Assembly: GCA_021904315.1 (NCBI GenBank) | Contig: CM038919.1 | Location: 10,726,001-10,790,000 of the forward strand | From: Sphagnum magellanicum | Taxonomy: Eukaryota > Streptophyta > Sphagnopsida > Sphagnales > Sphagnaceae | Direction of reading: 5' to 3' | Length of the DNA: 64,000 nucleotides | In this document: positions 1-12,200 of the stretch, piece after piece | Position numbering within the stretch: the stretch's first letter is position 1 | How the letters are laid out: each line of letters starts with the position of its first letter | Made by a program: the position numbers and the translations under genes | The notes under the pieces: generated by a model | What the model was told of the DNA's origin: nothing | Database searches by the model: none | The model's input: only the letters and a program-made list of their open reading frames with translations

Positions 1-2520
1 CCATGTGATTTTTACCAACATTCAAATGTCCAAAAACATGTCAGCAGTGAAACATGGGGTCCGCACCTACACAGGTAAGTGGTATATTGCCCTCAGGATG
101 TCAACAAGAACCATTGATAGAGTAGGACATATCTACTCCCAGTCATCCTGTCTTATCCTGAGTTTGTGATAGAGAACAAGGGAAAGGAACAATCATCTTG
201 TCCCATGTCCTATCTGGAGAAGCGCAGATTATCTTTATGTTGGCCTTCGTCACTCTGAGGTTATGTAGGCCTCTCTTTAGATGCTTGTTTGCAGGGAAAA
301 GCTCAAATGAAATGGATCTTACCCTTACACATGTTGCACCTTGAATGAGGATACTAGTGTGTTTTTCAATTTGTTCTGTTGCTTGAGTGCTAGTCAACAT
401 CAAGATTGAGTGCTCCTGCTGCTTTGGGAAATGCAACAGAAAAGCAGGCTGGAGATGACCGTACAGTGGTCTGCCCAAAAATTGGGCAGATTATTACATA
501 CTTATCTGCACCCAACTTTGGGAGCTGATGAAGGCAGTGGTAGTCTAGGCAGCTTGTTGCTATTCATCATCAAGGTGGTGGGCTAACATTTTGAGTGATG
601 TTTGGAAGGTTTTGATCACACTATTTCTTCTGATCTTTCCCTTCAAGTTTTTTTGTGGAGTTTTCTGTGGAATCTCTTTGCTATATATTCTTCATTCTTA
701 GGTTGTAAGATTCTCTCTGGTGCATGGTATGATGACTGATTGTTGCTTTGTGTTAGGAAAAAGAAGTTGCCATCATTGTCAATGAAGCTCCAGTCTCTGC
801 CTCTATGCTGTTCTTGTGTAAGGTGCAGGAGATTTTTTACAAGAGTGTGTGTATCAGATTTTCATTTCAGGGGGCATATCCCACTCCTTTCTATAACTGG
901 TGGTGAAAATGGCAATTACTTGCTGCTGAAGCTTATATCTCAGTGCACTTGTCTTGGATGGGAAACTTGGACCCTCTATCTTATTTGGGCTTTGCATTGT
1001 TGTGCACTACCAGTGATGATGAAAAAGACCAAGTCGATTTTGTAGAAATTAAGTTTCATTTGAATGATTTCATATTGAATGAGTTTGCATAATGCAACTT
1101 GCAATTAATGCAACTCAATCAATTGAATTGAATTAAAATTCTTAAATTGAAATGAACTGAACTAAACACTGTATTTTTCTCCTTTTGTTTCAACATGATT
1201 GTTGTTCTCTTTGAAATTTCAATTGAATTGAAATTGGTCGAATTCAATTTATTTAAGTCAAATTCAACCAGATTATGAAAATTCAATTACAAGAAAGCGT
1301 ATTTTAATTTGTCTTTTCATATCCATGGAGCAACGGGTTGGCAAAAAGGAGTGAGATATTAAAATAGATATGATATCCTCACATGGAGTTGATGAAGGGA
1401 GTGAGCTCATTAAAGAAATATGAATTTTCTTCATAGTTGTCAAATCGACAACATCCAAAATTGTTATGATGACAACCATTAATGAACCTCATAAGTGTTT
1501 CAGCTAAGCCAATTTTGATTAGTGTACAGAAAGATTGATTTGTGTATACATCTTTGTAGTCCCTTTTGTATTGACTGAGCTCACACCAGTTTACCATCTT
1601 GGGGAATCTTGGGAGCACTAGAGTCTAATTTTAATCTGTCTGACAGTGCAAATAGAAAAGATGTGGCACTTTGAGAACTACGCACTCTTCAGTTTGGAAT
1701 CTAGTAAATGCCTAGGGGAATTCAAGTTGACTTGCATGTTTAGAGCTCAGGGTTGATTCATATTTCGCACCTCACTCCTCTCGCTGACACAGCAAATAGA
1801 TTAGCAAGAATTTTGAAAATGCTTTCCATTAACCTCCTTAGCCGTGAGAGACTTCATTCCACATGCTGAAACTCGAGAAAAAAAGGAGATGAAATGAGTT
1901 TCTTGTGATAGAGAAGCAAACGGCAGGCCCTACTGCTGGAACAGCATCCTTACTGTAAAGTAGCTGTGAGAAGCTCAAGAACAAGGTACCTGCGAATCCA
2001 GTAAGCATCATCAAACATAAGATATCGTTGGCTCTATTAGCTCTTAGCATTGAAAAGAAACAGAAAATCGAGAACCTCGAGAATCTGAAAGGAAATAAGT
2101 GAAAGAAATAGCATCCCTCCAGGGTGTGAATCATGTAATAGCATCTGCATGTGGTGAAAGATCTTTAGACGTGACCCCACAATTGAAGAGGAACCTCCAC
2201 GTTGCCTCACCATACTTCAATGTTTGCCCATATGACAAGGCTCACCCCCATCTTGATTTTAACTCGGGGAGCCAGAGATGAGGCATTTCATATACACAGA
2301 GCTATGGACAATAAGGAAAGGAGCGATGGTAACTTTGGAGAATGCACAGCCCTAGGAACCCTTAACCTAGGCAGTAGCGTTATACAACAACATCGAGAGC
2401 ATCACCATTTAGGATTGCAATACTACGCGCAGCTCTATCATCATAGCCGCACTACTTCCGTCTGCTGTGGTGAGGAAACCAACTTGTCATACATATAGGT
2501 ACAGAAAAATCACAGTTGAG
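1..2520. other. Gene-free or unresolved 5' flank
   Basis: I see no gene I can support here. Open frames are short, lack splice context and match nothing I recognise. Positions 760-860 read for about 30 codons on the plus strand as a coding-like stretch with alternating hydrophobic residues, but stops follow quickly and no start or partner exon is evident. The stretch 1080-1290 is rich in AATTGAATT-type words and is low in complexity. Confidence 0.4.
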
Positions 2521-2828
2521 CCGCGCAACGGGGAATCACAGAAACTAGGGTTTCTCCATAACCCTAAGCGGGCAATGGCGGCTACCAAATCGAGGTTATT
2601 CTCTACAACACACTATAGAGTGACGTGAAGCCTTTTCCGGGGGACAGAAACTGCGTGTTGTGTGTGGAATGTAAAGTGAGAAGAATCGTTTTCCTGGTTG
2701 AGGAAACTGTGTGTTCTGTGCGTAATGTTTTGGCTGCGAGCAAGGCAGCTGCGGCTGAAGGCTGGGCACATGCACATCTTAAAGGGGAAAATGGGGGGCT
2801 AGTTTTTTTTACTCAGAGTATCCTTTAA
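2521..2828 (+). other. Possible 5' end of an unassigned transcript
   Basis: A leader-like stretch containing two telo-box-like words (ACTAGGGTTT and AACCCTAA) comes before ATGGCGGCTACC at 2575, a good plant initiation context. The frame is only 17 codons long (2575-2628) and begins MAATKSRLFS, which resembles the start of an organelle-targeted protein. A second open frame (2625-2825) overlaps it. I found no following exon with matching phase, so this could be the start of a broken gene, a non-coding transcript, or chance. Confidence 0.2.
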
Positions 2829-4290
2829 GGATTTTGATGTCATATTTTTTGGTTCTCTGTAAATAGCTTTGTAACACACAACTAGAAACAAAGGATTGCT
2901 CAATATTATGGTTAATCAGTAATATTTGTTGCCTTGGCTTTTGCAGGTCTTTCTTTACTCATGGAGCTGTCGAAAAACAAATCTTTCTGCACCTTGCTTT
3001 CCTTGATGTCTCATTTATTTTTTTACATTTTGAATAGTTTATCAGCATCTATAATGCAAAAAATTACAATTGGCTTAATGAGTTCATGAAAATCATCTTT
3101 TTTTTAAGTGCAATTCTCATCTTTTGAGAAGCATTCCATATCTTATTTGATAAGTGTTAATTTAAACTTATGCTCTTTTTGCTCATACGTCACTTGGCTA
3201 CTGGTTCAAGCATCCAACGAATAGCTAAAGTTTCTCGATGATTTGAATAAATATATCTTTTTTTTTTTCATTTAAAAAAATAATCAATGATCATCCAAAA
3301 AAAATGATATTTCTACTTGCCGCTGCGACCTAAGAGCACAGATCAACAACTTCCCTTGGGCGTGGATGTCAAGCCTCGTGACTGTGGTCAACAGCCTAGG
3401 CTGCATCAGTGCACCAGATTAAAAAAGGTACAACAACAAAGTAAAAACAAGATTTTATTATAAACTTTTATCACAGCCAAAACAATTTACCAACTGTGTG
3501 AAATACTAATTGTGACTTTTCAGAGGGTAGAAACTCATTTTTGTTTTTCAACATTTGGACTCCAGCAACTCTTCTTACATTGGTATGTATTTAAGATTGA
3601 ACTTATTTTCATCAATTTTTAGATTTTTGTTTAGATTTTAAATCTTTGTGTATGTGTATACACTAAGATTGTTTTTGAAATGATTTTCTCTTTGACTATC
3701 TTGAATTTATCTTTGTATGATTGTAAAATATAAATTTATTTATTTAATATAAAAATATGTATTAGGGTTAGGATTCTTAATCAATTTTTTTATTTAAGAA
3801 AATTTACAATCTCTATACATGTACATGTTAAAAATGTATTTAAATTAAATTAAATTATTAAAAAATAGATATAACATGGAATGTGAATGGTACCTGGAAC
3901 TCCAAGAATAAATTTCTCAATTTAATCAATCTTCATGCTCTTATGACAATTATTTCTCAAAACTTGAACACAATCAAAAAAAGAAAAATACCTATAACAC
4001 AATGTCAATTGTCATTGAATTCATTGCAAACACTAACTATGGAATTCAAATATGAATAATTAAAACTTGTTGCAAGCTCTACATTCAAAAAATATTTAAA
4101 GCCCAAAAATTGAAGGAGCTCAAAATGCTAAAACCCAGAAAAAACTAAAACCTAAAATTGCGTATTTTGTAAAAAAACATAAACCCTAATACGATAAAAA
4201 TGGGTTTTAAATATTTACCCCTCATAAATTTTTATTACTAAAAACAAATTTAAAATTAAATTAAAAAAAAGAGTATTTGAGCTGAAACTG
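2829..4290. other. AT-rich intergenic spacer
   Basis: This is AT-rich DNA with long A and T runs, most marked at 3240-3300 and 3720-4270. No gene, tRNA or clear repeat was recognised. A short GC-richer island at 3318-3420 has no open frame of note. Confidence 0.5.
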
Positions 4291-4398
4291 CCAACATGTG
4301 CTCAAAAAAGGATGTGCCACTTTTGCCCTTATCTTCTTATTTGGGGGCAAAAGCAGGGGCGTCAGGGGGGCTTAGATGTGCATGTGTCAAGGCGAACG

Positions 4399-6481
4399 AT
4401 GGCTGTGTGCCATGGCTTCGACATGCTCCTGGAGCCTGGCGTCATTGGCCGGGGCTTCAAAGATCTGAGGAGGGGGAATAGATGGAGTGTGCATGTGGAG
4501 TGCGCAAGCAAGCCGGCAATGCGGGTGATGCGGGAAGTGGAGAAAGCGGGACGGAATGTCACCTCTGTGCTACGGCGGAAGTCGCGTGGTCTCTCCCGGG
4601 CTGCGCAATTGGAAGTTCTTGACGAGTTCGTGCAACGGGAGCGACCAGAGTTGGTGATTCCTGTAAGAAGAAAAACAGCGTCAACTTGTTCAATGAAAAT
4701 GTAGACTTATTGTGTGGTATCTATCTCGTTTCTACGCAGAAATTGAGCTCTGTGAATGGGAAGCAAATCTTGCTAGGGTTTAGTGTTTAGGGTTGTTCCT
4801 AGTTTCCCTCCTCCGTCTAGGAACTTACCTCCTATAGACACTTTGAAAGAAGCTCGTTTTGTCCATAATTGGAGTCTGTTTCTACCAAGCTTGATGCAAA
4901 GCAGGAGGTGGCGGCATGTGATATTTCCATGCCCCCTGAACCAGAAGTCAGAAGGAAGTTAATTCCGCATCAAGATGTGTAGGTTTTCGTTAATTTTATT
5001 ACTTAATTTCCCAAGGATTGAATGGAATGGGGATTTCAAGACCCTATGATCTTCAACACACATTTTGGTTGCACTTCTCAAAAGCCATGGATATGCCTGC
5101 AGATGTACAAGATGGTCAGAGATGCAGTGTGGTACAAGTGGGATGCAAGGCTCCATGCCCGAATTGTTGCCTTGCTGGCAAAGAATGTGCAGTCCAATGC
5201 AGCAATGCTGCAGGACCTACCAGAGGTACAAGAGTTTTTAAGCCTCGCACAGAGGGCTGACCTGGGCTGTGCACTGATTGAGAGCTATGCACACTGCGGT
5301 TTACAAAGCCATGCACTTGCAGCCTTTCAGGATCTTCAAAGCTTGCCTCTTGCAAGGGCTGTCCCTTTTGGCTACAAAACTTTGATACGGGCATATTGTG
5401 TCTTAGACTTGCCTTCTGAAGCAGAGCAATTTTTGAGGGCAATGCAAGTTGCTGGGTACCAGCCCTCTGGAGATGAGTACAAATCATTGCTCCACGGCTT
5501 TGGAAGAAATGGAATGCTCAGGGAGATGGAAATGCTTGCTTGTGAAATGTGTAATCAAGGAGTTGCACTTGATACTGCTGGGTTCAATATGATCATTTCA
5601 TCATATGGTCAAGCGGGCCAGCATGCTAAGATGGTGGAAGTTGTAGACAGAATGATTGCTGCTGGTGTTGAGCCAAATTTGGTTTCTTGGAATGCCCTGA
5701 CCAAGGCATGTCCCTCACTCATCACAGCATTGTCAGATGGCTGTGGTCTGCTTGCCAGTCCAGAATTATTACTCCTCAGGTGGATTTTAATCAAAGCTAA
5801 GCACTATTTACATGTCAATGGGTGTTAATTGTGCATGACATTAAAGGGCCTTGCATATTGTGGAAGCTGAAGTATTCTCTACTTCCTCTCATTGCTTATG
5901 TGCAGGAAGGCTCAGGATCTCTAGTTTTAGCCACCTGCTTTTCCTTGTAACTGTATGTTGTATTGTTGGTAGACTTTGTCATTGCTTTATTTGCAGCCAC
6001 CAGTCTGATGAACCGGGTAGAAATGTTCCCCTTCTAGTGTTGCAAACATGATGACAGGGATTTTGTTTTTTCTTCCATCAGGCTTAAGGAGCAAAGGGCA
6101 TCATCACCTGGCGAGATATGTGTAGTTAAAGTTCTTCTGCTTCATGGTATTCCACCCAAGGCTGTGACATGGTCATCAGCAAGTTGGCAATTAGATTTGC
6201 ATTCCATGTCACTGGGAACTGCATGCATGGTTTTTCCTATGTGGCTGAGCTGTTTGAGAGACCAGTTCAAAAGTGGCAAACAGGCTCCTGGGGAGGTGCG
6301 GGTGGTCACAGGTTGGGGAAAGCACTCTGAAGCAGATCTGAGAGCTCCTATTAGGAGAATGATGGTGGCTGGTCTTGGAGCTATGGAAAGCCCATTCAAG
6401 GCAGACCCCAACAATCGTGGGACTCTAGTTGCTCGTGGCTCTGTCTTGAAGCAATGGCTGCTCACTTTACCCTCCAACTGA
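4399..6481 (+). CDS. PPR-SMR protein (At2g17033-like)
   Basis: Three exons fit: 4399-4662, 5103-5779 and 6082-6481. Phases close (0, then 2) and give a 446-residue protein. Residues about 89-313 contain helical pentatricopeptide-type repeats, for example the segments around FQDLQSLPLARAVPFGYKTL and MIAAGVEPNLVSWNAL. The C-terminus (about 349-445) is a small MutS-related (SMR) domain with LDLHSMS (351-357) and TGWGKHSE (390-397). PPR repeats bind organellar RNA in a sequence-specific way, and plant PPR-SMR proteins act mainly in plastid gene expression. The arrangement resembles Arabidopsis At2g17033, judged from memory. The start is uncertain: an in-frame ATG lies upstream at 4312, and neither start gives an obvious transit peptide. 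An open stretch at 4880-4975 in intron 1 could be an extra exon. The gene converges on the kinase gene downstream. Confidence 0.85.
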
Positions 6482-7624
6482 CATCTATGCTACTGGAGCA
6501 CCCATGTTCTGGGTTTGAGGAAATGATGTGGAGTCTGGCAATCATCTGGAGAAACCTCATTTGCCATTCAGGTGCGGTTTCAAGGCTGCCCAAGTTTGAG
6601 AGTATGCTGGTTCAATCTGGTTCAAGCAATTTCTTCATGTGTAGGGCTGTCACAAAATACAGGGTTATTGAATCCTTGAGATTTAGCTTCTGTATTGTTA
6701 TTTGTCATTGTCTGTTCATAGAACTTGCTGTTGATTATGATTGCCATGTTTAGATGCTTTGTGGTACAATATGTCAGGTCATTTGATCTATCATGTGTTT
6801 CAAACCAGGTGGGTGTACCATGGTCACATTTTTGCTGTTAACTGCCCAATGAAGAACTCATGAGGTGGCAGTGGGTTGGAAGATTGAAGTGTATCAAGTT
6901 TTTTCTGGCATATCTGGATGTTGGAGAATCAGCATATAAATTGTTTGACATCAAATTGAACATCCATCACATGTGGTATATGTACTCATGATAGCTGCAG
7001 CATCAGCCAGATAGTGACATCTTGGACTCTTGCATTAATTGGAACACAAAGAGCTTGATCGACCAAATGATTTGTTGATGGCCCAGTTCCTCTTTATGAA
7101 ATGGCAGGTTGTGAAACAGGTTACCATGGGTTGGAGGGGGGGTTGGCTTGCCATTTTCTTGCATACTGTTCAAACAGGGAGAAATTTCCATTCTACATTA
7201 TCAGTGTGACTCCTTGCATCTCAAAGCCAGGGCTGTTTGACATGAAATCTGCAGATTTAGAAAGCAAAGTTTGCCACTTGCCTTTCTTTGCTTTGTGCAT
7301 TTCGGAGGTCTGAATCCCCTAAAACCTACTTGTATAAATGCAGCTGATTCTACTGCTCTTACAGAAGTCCCTCAGTGCCTGAGCCCCTTCAATAAAACTA
7401 TACTGCCAGTAAGTGCTTGTATATTCAAATTGGCACTCAAGTGAAATGCTCATACAAACCCTTTTGCTGAGCACACCTGGCTTTGCTGCTGGCTTTCATC
7501 CTGCATTTTCATCTGGACTTCTCCCATATAAAACTATCCTCCAGCATCAGACAGATGCAGAATTGCTAATATTATATATACTAAAAACTGTTGTATGATA
7601 CAGAGTTGCAGTTGTCCCCATCAT
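6482..7624. other. Convergent 3' UTR / intergenic region
   Basis: This lies between the stop codons of the convergent PPR-SMR and fructosamine-kinase genes. It contains only short open frames without splice context and most likely holds the two 3' UTRs. Nothing else was recognised. Confidence 0.5.
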
Positions 7625-10494
7625 TCAGCGAGCAACTGCCAAGTAGCTATCAATAATGTTGGTGCAGGAGGACCGGTAGCCTGACCCAAAAAGGTTGTAG
7701 TGGTTGAGGTAGTGATACAGTTTGTAAAGCTCTGTCCTCTGCTCAAACCCTGGTTGCTTTGGCATTACCTGGTGCAGAGAGACCCAAAAAAAACAGGCTT
7801 CTTAAGAATACAGTTTGATGCAGGATAAAACTCATATGGAGGAGAAGTCATGATGACTCTGGATCCATTGCAGGGTTCAAGACAGGCAGCTGATTGCTTT
7901 TGGCCAATGTGGACCCAGACATGAAAAGAGAAAATTGAGTGAATGAGTACCTTGAAGTAAGCATCGTAGAAGGTTGGCCCAAAGCCAGCACACCAGGACA
8001 TGCCAAACTCAGCTTCACTGTGGCCATCTGATCAAAGAATTCAAAGCATATTAACTGAAATGGCACACTACATCCTCTCTTCCAATTTATTGCACTCCAC
8101 TAAAGAAAAAGTTTTCAGGGGTGTATATTATGCTTGCTGTTTTAAACTCTTAAACCCTGGATCCTATCTGCAAGGTTTATCCATGTGCACAGCATATCTG
8201 TATTATGCCTGTCATCCACCACAGCTCAAAAGTTCAGCATGCTAGCATTGTACTATGGTTTAGGGAACTGATTTCAGAAACAAGACAAGACTCCAAGATT
8301 TGTGAGAAGAATAGAGACATACAGTAACATGCTGGGTCAAGTATGACTGGGGAGCCATTTGAGTCTGTGACAACATTGCCACTCCACAGGTCACCATGCA
8401 GCAAGCAGGGCTGCACATTGTCCAGGCCCTGCAGAAGCAGAGGCAGCTTCTCTAACAATCGCTGCCCTGTCATGTGGGGGTGGCCAACAGTTGACAAAAA
8501 TGTTTCATTTTCTTCATCAGAGGCATTCTCTAAAACATGTATACTCACCCTCAGCAGTATACCTCACAAAGGAATCTGCCTACCCTTGGCATGCTCACCT
8601 TTGGCATAGAGATCATTGTCGCCATATTGTTCCTTGATGAGCTTCAGTTGGAAGCCAAGGCGATGATCCCGAAAAAAGGTCACCCAATCAGCAGTCCATG
8701 GATTGTGTTGTGGTGTGCTGCACCCAATGTTACAGCCACTCATTCAGACATATCTAAGACTCTGCGCTAAGGCTGATTGATTGCTAAGGGTGGGTTATTG
8801 GCAATTTACTCTCAAAAGCCATTTTCAAGCTGAATTAAGTGATAACATGCTTGCACAAAGTAGAGACCTGCCAATGGTGTTGTCCATGTGAAACCCAAAC
8901 CCTTGGTCCGTGGAACCAGCTTTATGCATTTCCCCCAACTGCCTTCCCAGCTCTGCCTGTATTTAGGCACCAATTCTGAAATACAATTTGGAGCTGAACA
9001 AGACTGCATTATCTAGATAAGAAATGATAGCAATACAATCTGATTCATCACTGGCGAGAGAAAAGAGGAGCACTCTTTAACACATCTATCAACAGATAGA
9101 TCACAGGCCACTCTTTGTTTTAACAGAGAGATCCAAAATATTGAACACAGATTTTGTCTGGGCAAAGTGCACAAGACTATTTCCGAACTATAAAAGCCCA
9201 GGACAATAGTTACCTGACTACCTCTGGAAGAGCCAATCTCAATATACTCCATGATGATATAGGATCCTCTAGTTCTAGGAATTAAGCCTACCTGCATGAC
9301 ACAAAACAAAGTTCATCATGCATGTGACAAAGGAAGTCATAGAAACCTAGAAACTAAAAACCATGTGCATGCATATGTGGAAGGCAAGTTGCAATAAGCA
9401 AAGGGGTACAGACTTGGGGGCAGAGAGTTCAACCAGCAGACTTGAGGCCACACACAAGCTCTATTGGAGAAATCGGATCAGGCATGGAGAGGACAAACAA
9501 AATTGATCCAAGAGCCATCATAAGCTGCAATGCACTGCAATAGATCACAGTGGCATACAAACAAAAACACATGACAAAACACATGAATGCTCACTCGCTC
9601 ACCTTCCATGGTTTTGGCACCCGAATTGTGTCAGTGGAAAACATAGCATCAAGTCCAGCAGCTTCAGCCTCAAACATTTCTGGACCTATATTCCTGCATT
9701 CCAAGGATCAATCCACATGAGTTCATTACATGAGCATCCTTTTTTAAGGTTGGGGGCGGTGTTGGCAAAATCAGGAGCAATTGGTGTAGTTGCTACAGAG
9801 ACATGCCAAGAAAACCTATAGTAGGAACATAGGGGAGCAAGGCAATCAGCAGCAGCAGCAGCAGCAGAGGAGGAGAGGGAGGAAATGCTGCTTCTTCTTC
9901 TTCTTGCCTGTTGGTCTTCACAAAGAAGGAGCCTACATCAGTTTCATAGCGGTTGGCTGTGTTGATGCAACCCCCACCCACTGACGAAATACGAGTGATT
10001 CTCGATGCTCCTCCCTCTTCCAAAATCCACTTTCGAATTGGGTCGCCATCAGCCACTGCCACAAGAGTTGTCATAGTCGTGGGGGATGACCCAATCCCAT
10101 GTCCACACCCAAAATCCAATCCTCAATACTCCTGACATCTTCACATTTTCAAGCAATAAAACCAAGCTCCGAGAAACAACGATACCCATCAACAGCAATG
10201 GCAAACTCCCACAAGCCTCCCACAAAACTCCTGCAAAGACTTCTAAGAACCAGGCAGGGTGGGTAGAATTAGCAGCAGCAGCAAGTAAGCAAATGGGGGA
10301 ATCTCATAAGAACAAGGGGCTAACGAAGAGACAGAGAATTGGGTCGCACTAATTCGAAGCGGTTGTGAAGGCGGATGAGAGAAGCGCAGTGCAGAGAACC
10401 GAGGAGGTCGCCGCTGCCGCCGCCGCACCAGGTCCGGAGGGAATGGTAGGAGCGCAGAGAGATGGAGGGAAGAAGCTGCTGCTGCCATCATCAT
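7625..10494 (-). CDS. Fructosamine/ketosamine-3-kinase, plastid-type
   Basis: Nine exons on the minus strand: 10494-10350 (end provisional), 10055-9908 (start provisional), 9693-9603, 9291-9214, 8956-8868, 8717-8599, 8529-8323, 8027-7951 and 7768-7625. The model gives about 365 residues. The enzyme phosphorylates the third carbon of sugar adducts on protein amines so that they fall off, repairing glycation. The family core is plain: DPIRKWI near the start, VGGGCIN and GSFFVK (nucleotide-binding lobe), then [10 protein letters not shown] (catalytic Asp, about residue 270), VILDPACY (metal-binding Asp, about 288), and [16 protein letters not shown]. The first exon ([12 protein letters not shown], rich in Ala, Ser and Arg) looks like a chloroplast transit peptide. 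All junctions after exon 2 close in phase. Intron 2 appears to start with GC (9907-9906). The junction of exons 1 and 2 is the weak point. Confidence 0.93.
9847..9867. repeat. (CAG)7 microsatellite
   Basis: Seven perfect CAG units on the plus strand lie in intron 2 of the fructosamine-kinase gene. They start about 40 bases inside the intron from its unusual GC donor. If the intron were retained, the units would be read as a run of leucines. Confidence 0.9.
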
Positions 10495-11189
10495 CCCTAT
10501 CTCCCTCTTCTTCTTCCCTCACAGCAACCTGGATTCACTTTGTGGAATTCAGACAGAAAGAACCTGTTTGAGAGCAGTTGCTACTTACACATGGCCACTT
10601 TTGTGATCAGGGATTTAGTTTTGTGCTTAACAAGTTTTTGGATTTTTTCCCAGTATGTAAAATGACATCAGTGCTATGTGCTGGTAAGGGAGAATCCTCC
10701 CCCTTTTGCAAGTCATGAAAGAAGAAGGGTCACTTCACCAATTGAGGGAGGAAGATTGAGAGAAACAGACAGACGGACAGAGCTTTTGTGGAAATTGCAA
10801 CTAAGAGGGTGAGGCAAAATAAACTTTTCTTTCTTTCCTGCAACTTAGTTACAGAGCACCAACAGCAGAGAGATGGGTCATTTCAACATCACCCTTGAGT
10901 GGCTTACTAGAAGCTTTTGCAAGAAGTCCTGACCAATTTGTTGTAAAGCAAGAGGAGAGTCTGGGAGCAAGTGAAAGCTTCATTGGATGGAAATCAAAAA
11001 GTCCTTAGGTTTTGTTAAGATGAAGATCCAACAAGACTAGCTCCTTAGCCCATGGTAGTTGTGTTTCCTTCGCAGTTCATTCTCGTGTTGATTCCAGAAA
11101 CCTCAAAAGATTGCAGCATTCTTTTTGAATTTTTTGGAAAAAGAAGGGCGTTATGGAGCATAACTTATACTCTACCAGCTTGGTGTTCA
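10495..11189. other. Upstream region of the fructosamine-kinase gene
   Basis: No coding sequence was recognised. This region probably holds the promoter and leader of the minus-strand kinase gene. It contains purine-rich stretches (10725-10760) but no open frame with family resemblance. Confidence 0.4.
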
Positions 11190-11870
11190 TTACACTATGA
11201 ACACCGCATAGGGATGAAGCTCAAATCGGGGTTTGATTCTTAGTGCTGCCTCATATTTCTGGCCTGCCAGTTTGTAGTGACTTTGGGCCCAATCATTAGC
11301 AGCCTTCAATACCAGTTCTTTCTCTTGTCTTTTCTGTGACTGCGTCCAGTGGAATTCGCTTGCTTGCGGCATACAGTGTGACACCTTCAAGGCTTCTGGG
11401 CACAACCGTTCCATTCCTGGCAACTCATGGAGATCCACATGCCCACGTGTGTGCACCCATCCACAGATGGTGTCTCATCCCACACCCATATGAAAGTGCA
11501 TTGTGGAGAATCGGAAGAAAAGAACAGGAAAGCAAACTTACCAATATGATGATACTCCGGAACTCGTCCTCTAGTGGGGCTCTTCTTGTTCAGGATCCAC
11601 TTCCACTACATGCAGCTGCAGAAGTTTCAGATGGGACACAGACAGAGCAGGCATGCCGAACCATCACAATCTCATTTCCTGAAACAGTTGTAGAGTCATC
11701 ATCAACCTCACCAAATTTTTAGACCATTTACAATGGACCTCGGCAAGTTTTCTCTCCTGCCTATTGCTTCCCCTCCCGTGTGCAACTTCTTCAGGCATCT
11801 CCGCAGCTCCAGTCTGTTGTGATAGTCCCTCGTCACCAAGTCTCTCCCTGGTCACCCAAGGAATTGCTTG
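11190..11870 (-). pseudogene. TPR-like gene fragment
   Basis: Two minus-strand coding-like blocks are visible. The block at about 11456-11190 includes AANDWAQSHYKLAGQKYEAA followed by LRIKPRFE, which has the W/A/Y/A/P spacing of a tetratricopeptide repeat unit. The block at about 11855-11664 includes QQTGAAEMPEEVAHG. Between and around them I find in-frame stops and no pair of splice sites that keeps phase, so this looks like a truncated or broken copy of a TPR-containing gene. It could also be a poorly modelled gene whose remaining exons I failed to see. It lies between the divergent kinase and branching-enzyme genes. Confidence 0.3.
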
Positions 11871-12032
11871 ATGTGGGTGTGTTGTTCATCCCCCACTGCT
11901 GAAGCATTTTCTCCGAACGCAGTAGTAGGGTTTTAGCTTCCGAGGGTAGCATTCCCCACCCATGGATCCATCCCTGCTTCTTCTGTGATCCATCAACACT
12001 TGTTCCTCCGTGTCAGGATTTGCAAAATCGTG

Positions 12033-12036
<4 letters not shown>

Positions 12037-12065
<29 letters not shown>
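12037..12065. repeat. (GA)n microsatellite in the branching-enzyme leader
   Basis: A perfect GA dinucleotide run of about 29 bases lies some 130 bases upstream of the branching-enzyme start codon. GA/CT tracts are common in plant 5' leaders and core promoters. Confidence 0.9.
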
Positions 12066-12066
<1 letters not shown>

Positions 12067-12068
<2 letters not shown>

Positions 12069-12200
12069 CTCTCACAGGTGCGAAGAGGGTTTAGGGTTTA
12101 GCGAGCGCTGGGCATGCTCTTAGGAAGCAAGCGAGGCATGGGTGCCACCAGAGCTTGACAATCTCTCACAGGTGCGAAGTAAGAATCAAGCTAGGCATGG
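12067..12200 (+). promoter_or_regulatory. Duplicated leader with an upstream ORF (12114-12158)
   Basis: The 19-base segment ATCTCTCACAGGTGCGAAG occurs at 12067-12085 and again at 12161-12179. Each copy is followed by a related AAGC..AGGCATGG start context: the first at ATG 12138, the second at the main ATG 12197. The first copy therefore carries a decoy start. ATG 12114 and ATG 12138 share a frame that ends at TGA 12158, giving upstream peptides of 14 or 6 residues that finish 38 bases before the main start. Such upstream ORFs often lower translation of the main frame; that effect here is inference. Confidence 0.55.

Noticed and set aside
4296..4481. A separate small gene at the start of the PPR-SMR locus
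   Set aside because: It is in another frame and overlaps the PPR-SMR first exon, which has a proper splice donor and phase.
9847..9867. A poly-leucine/poly-glutamine coding tract in the fructosamine kinase
   Set aside because: It lies in intron 2. The kinase family sequence continues only if it is removed.
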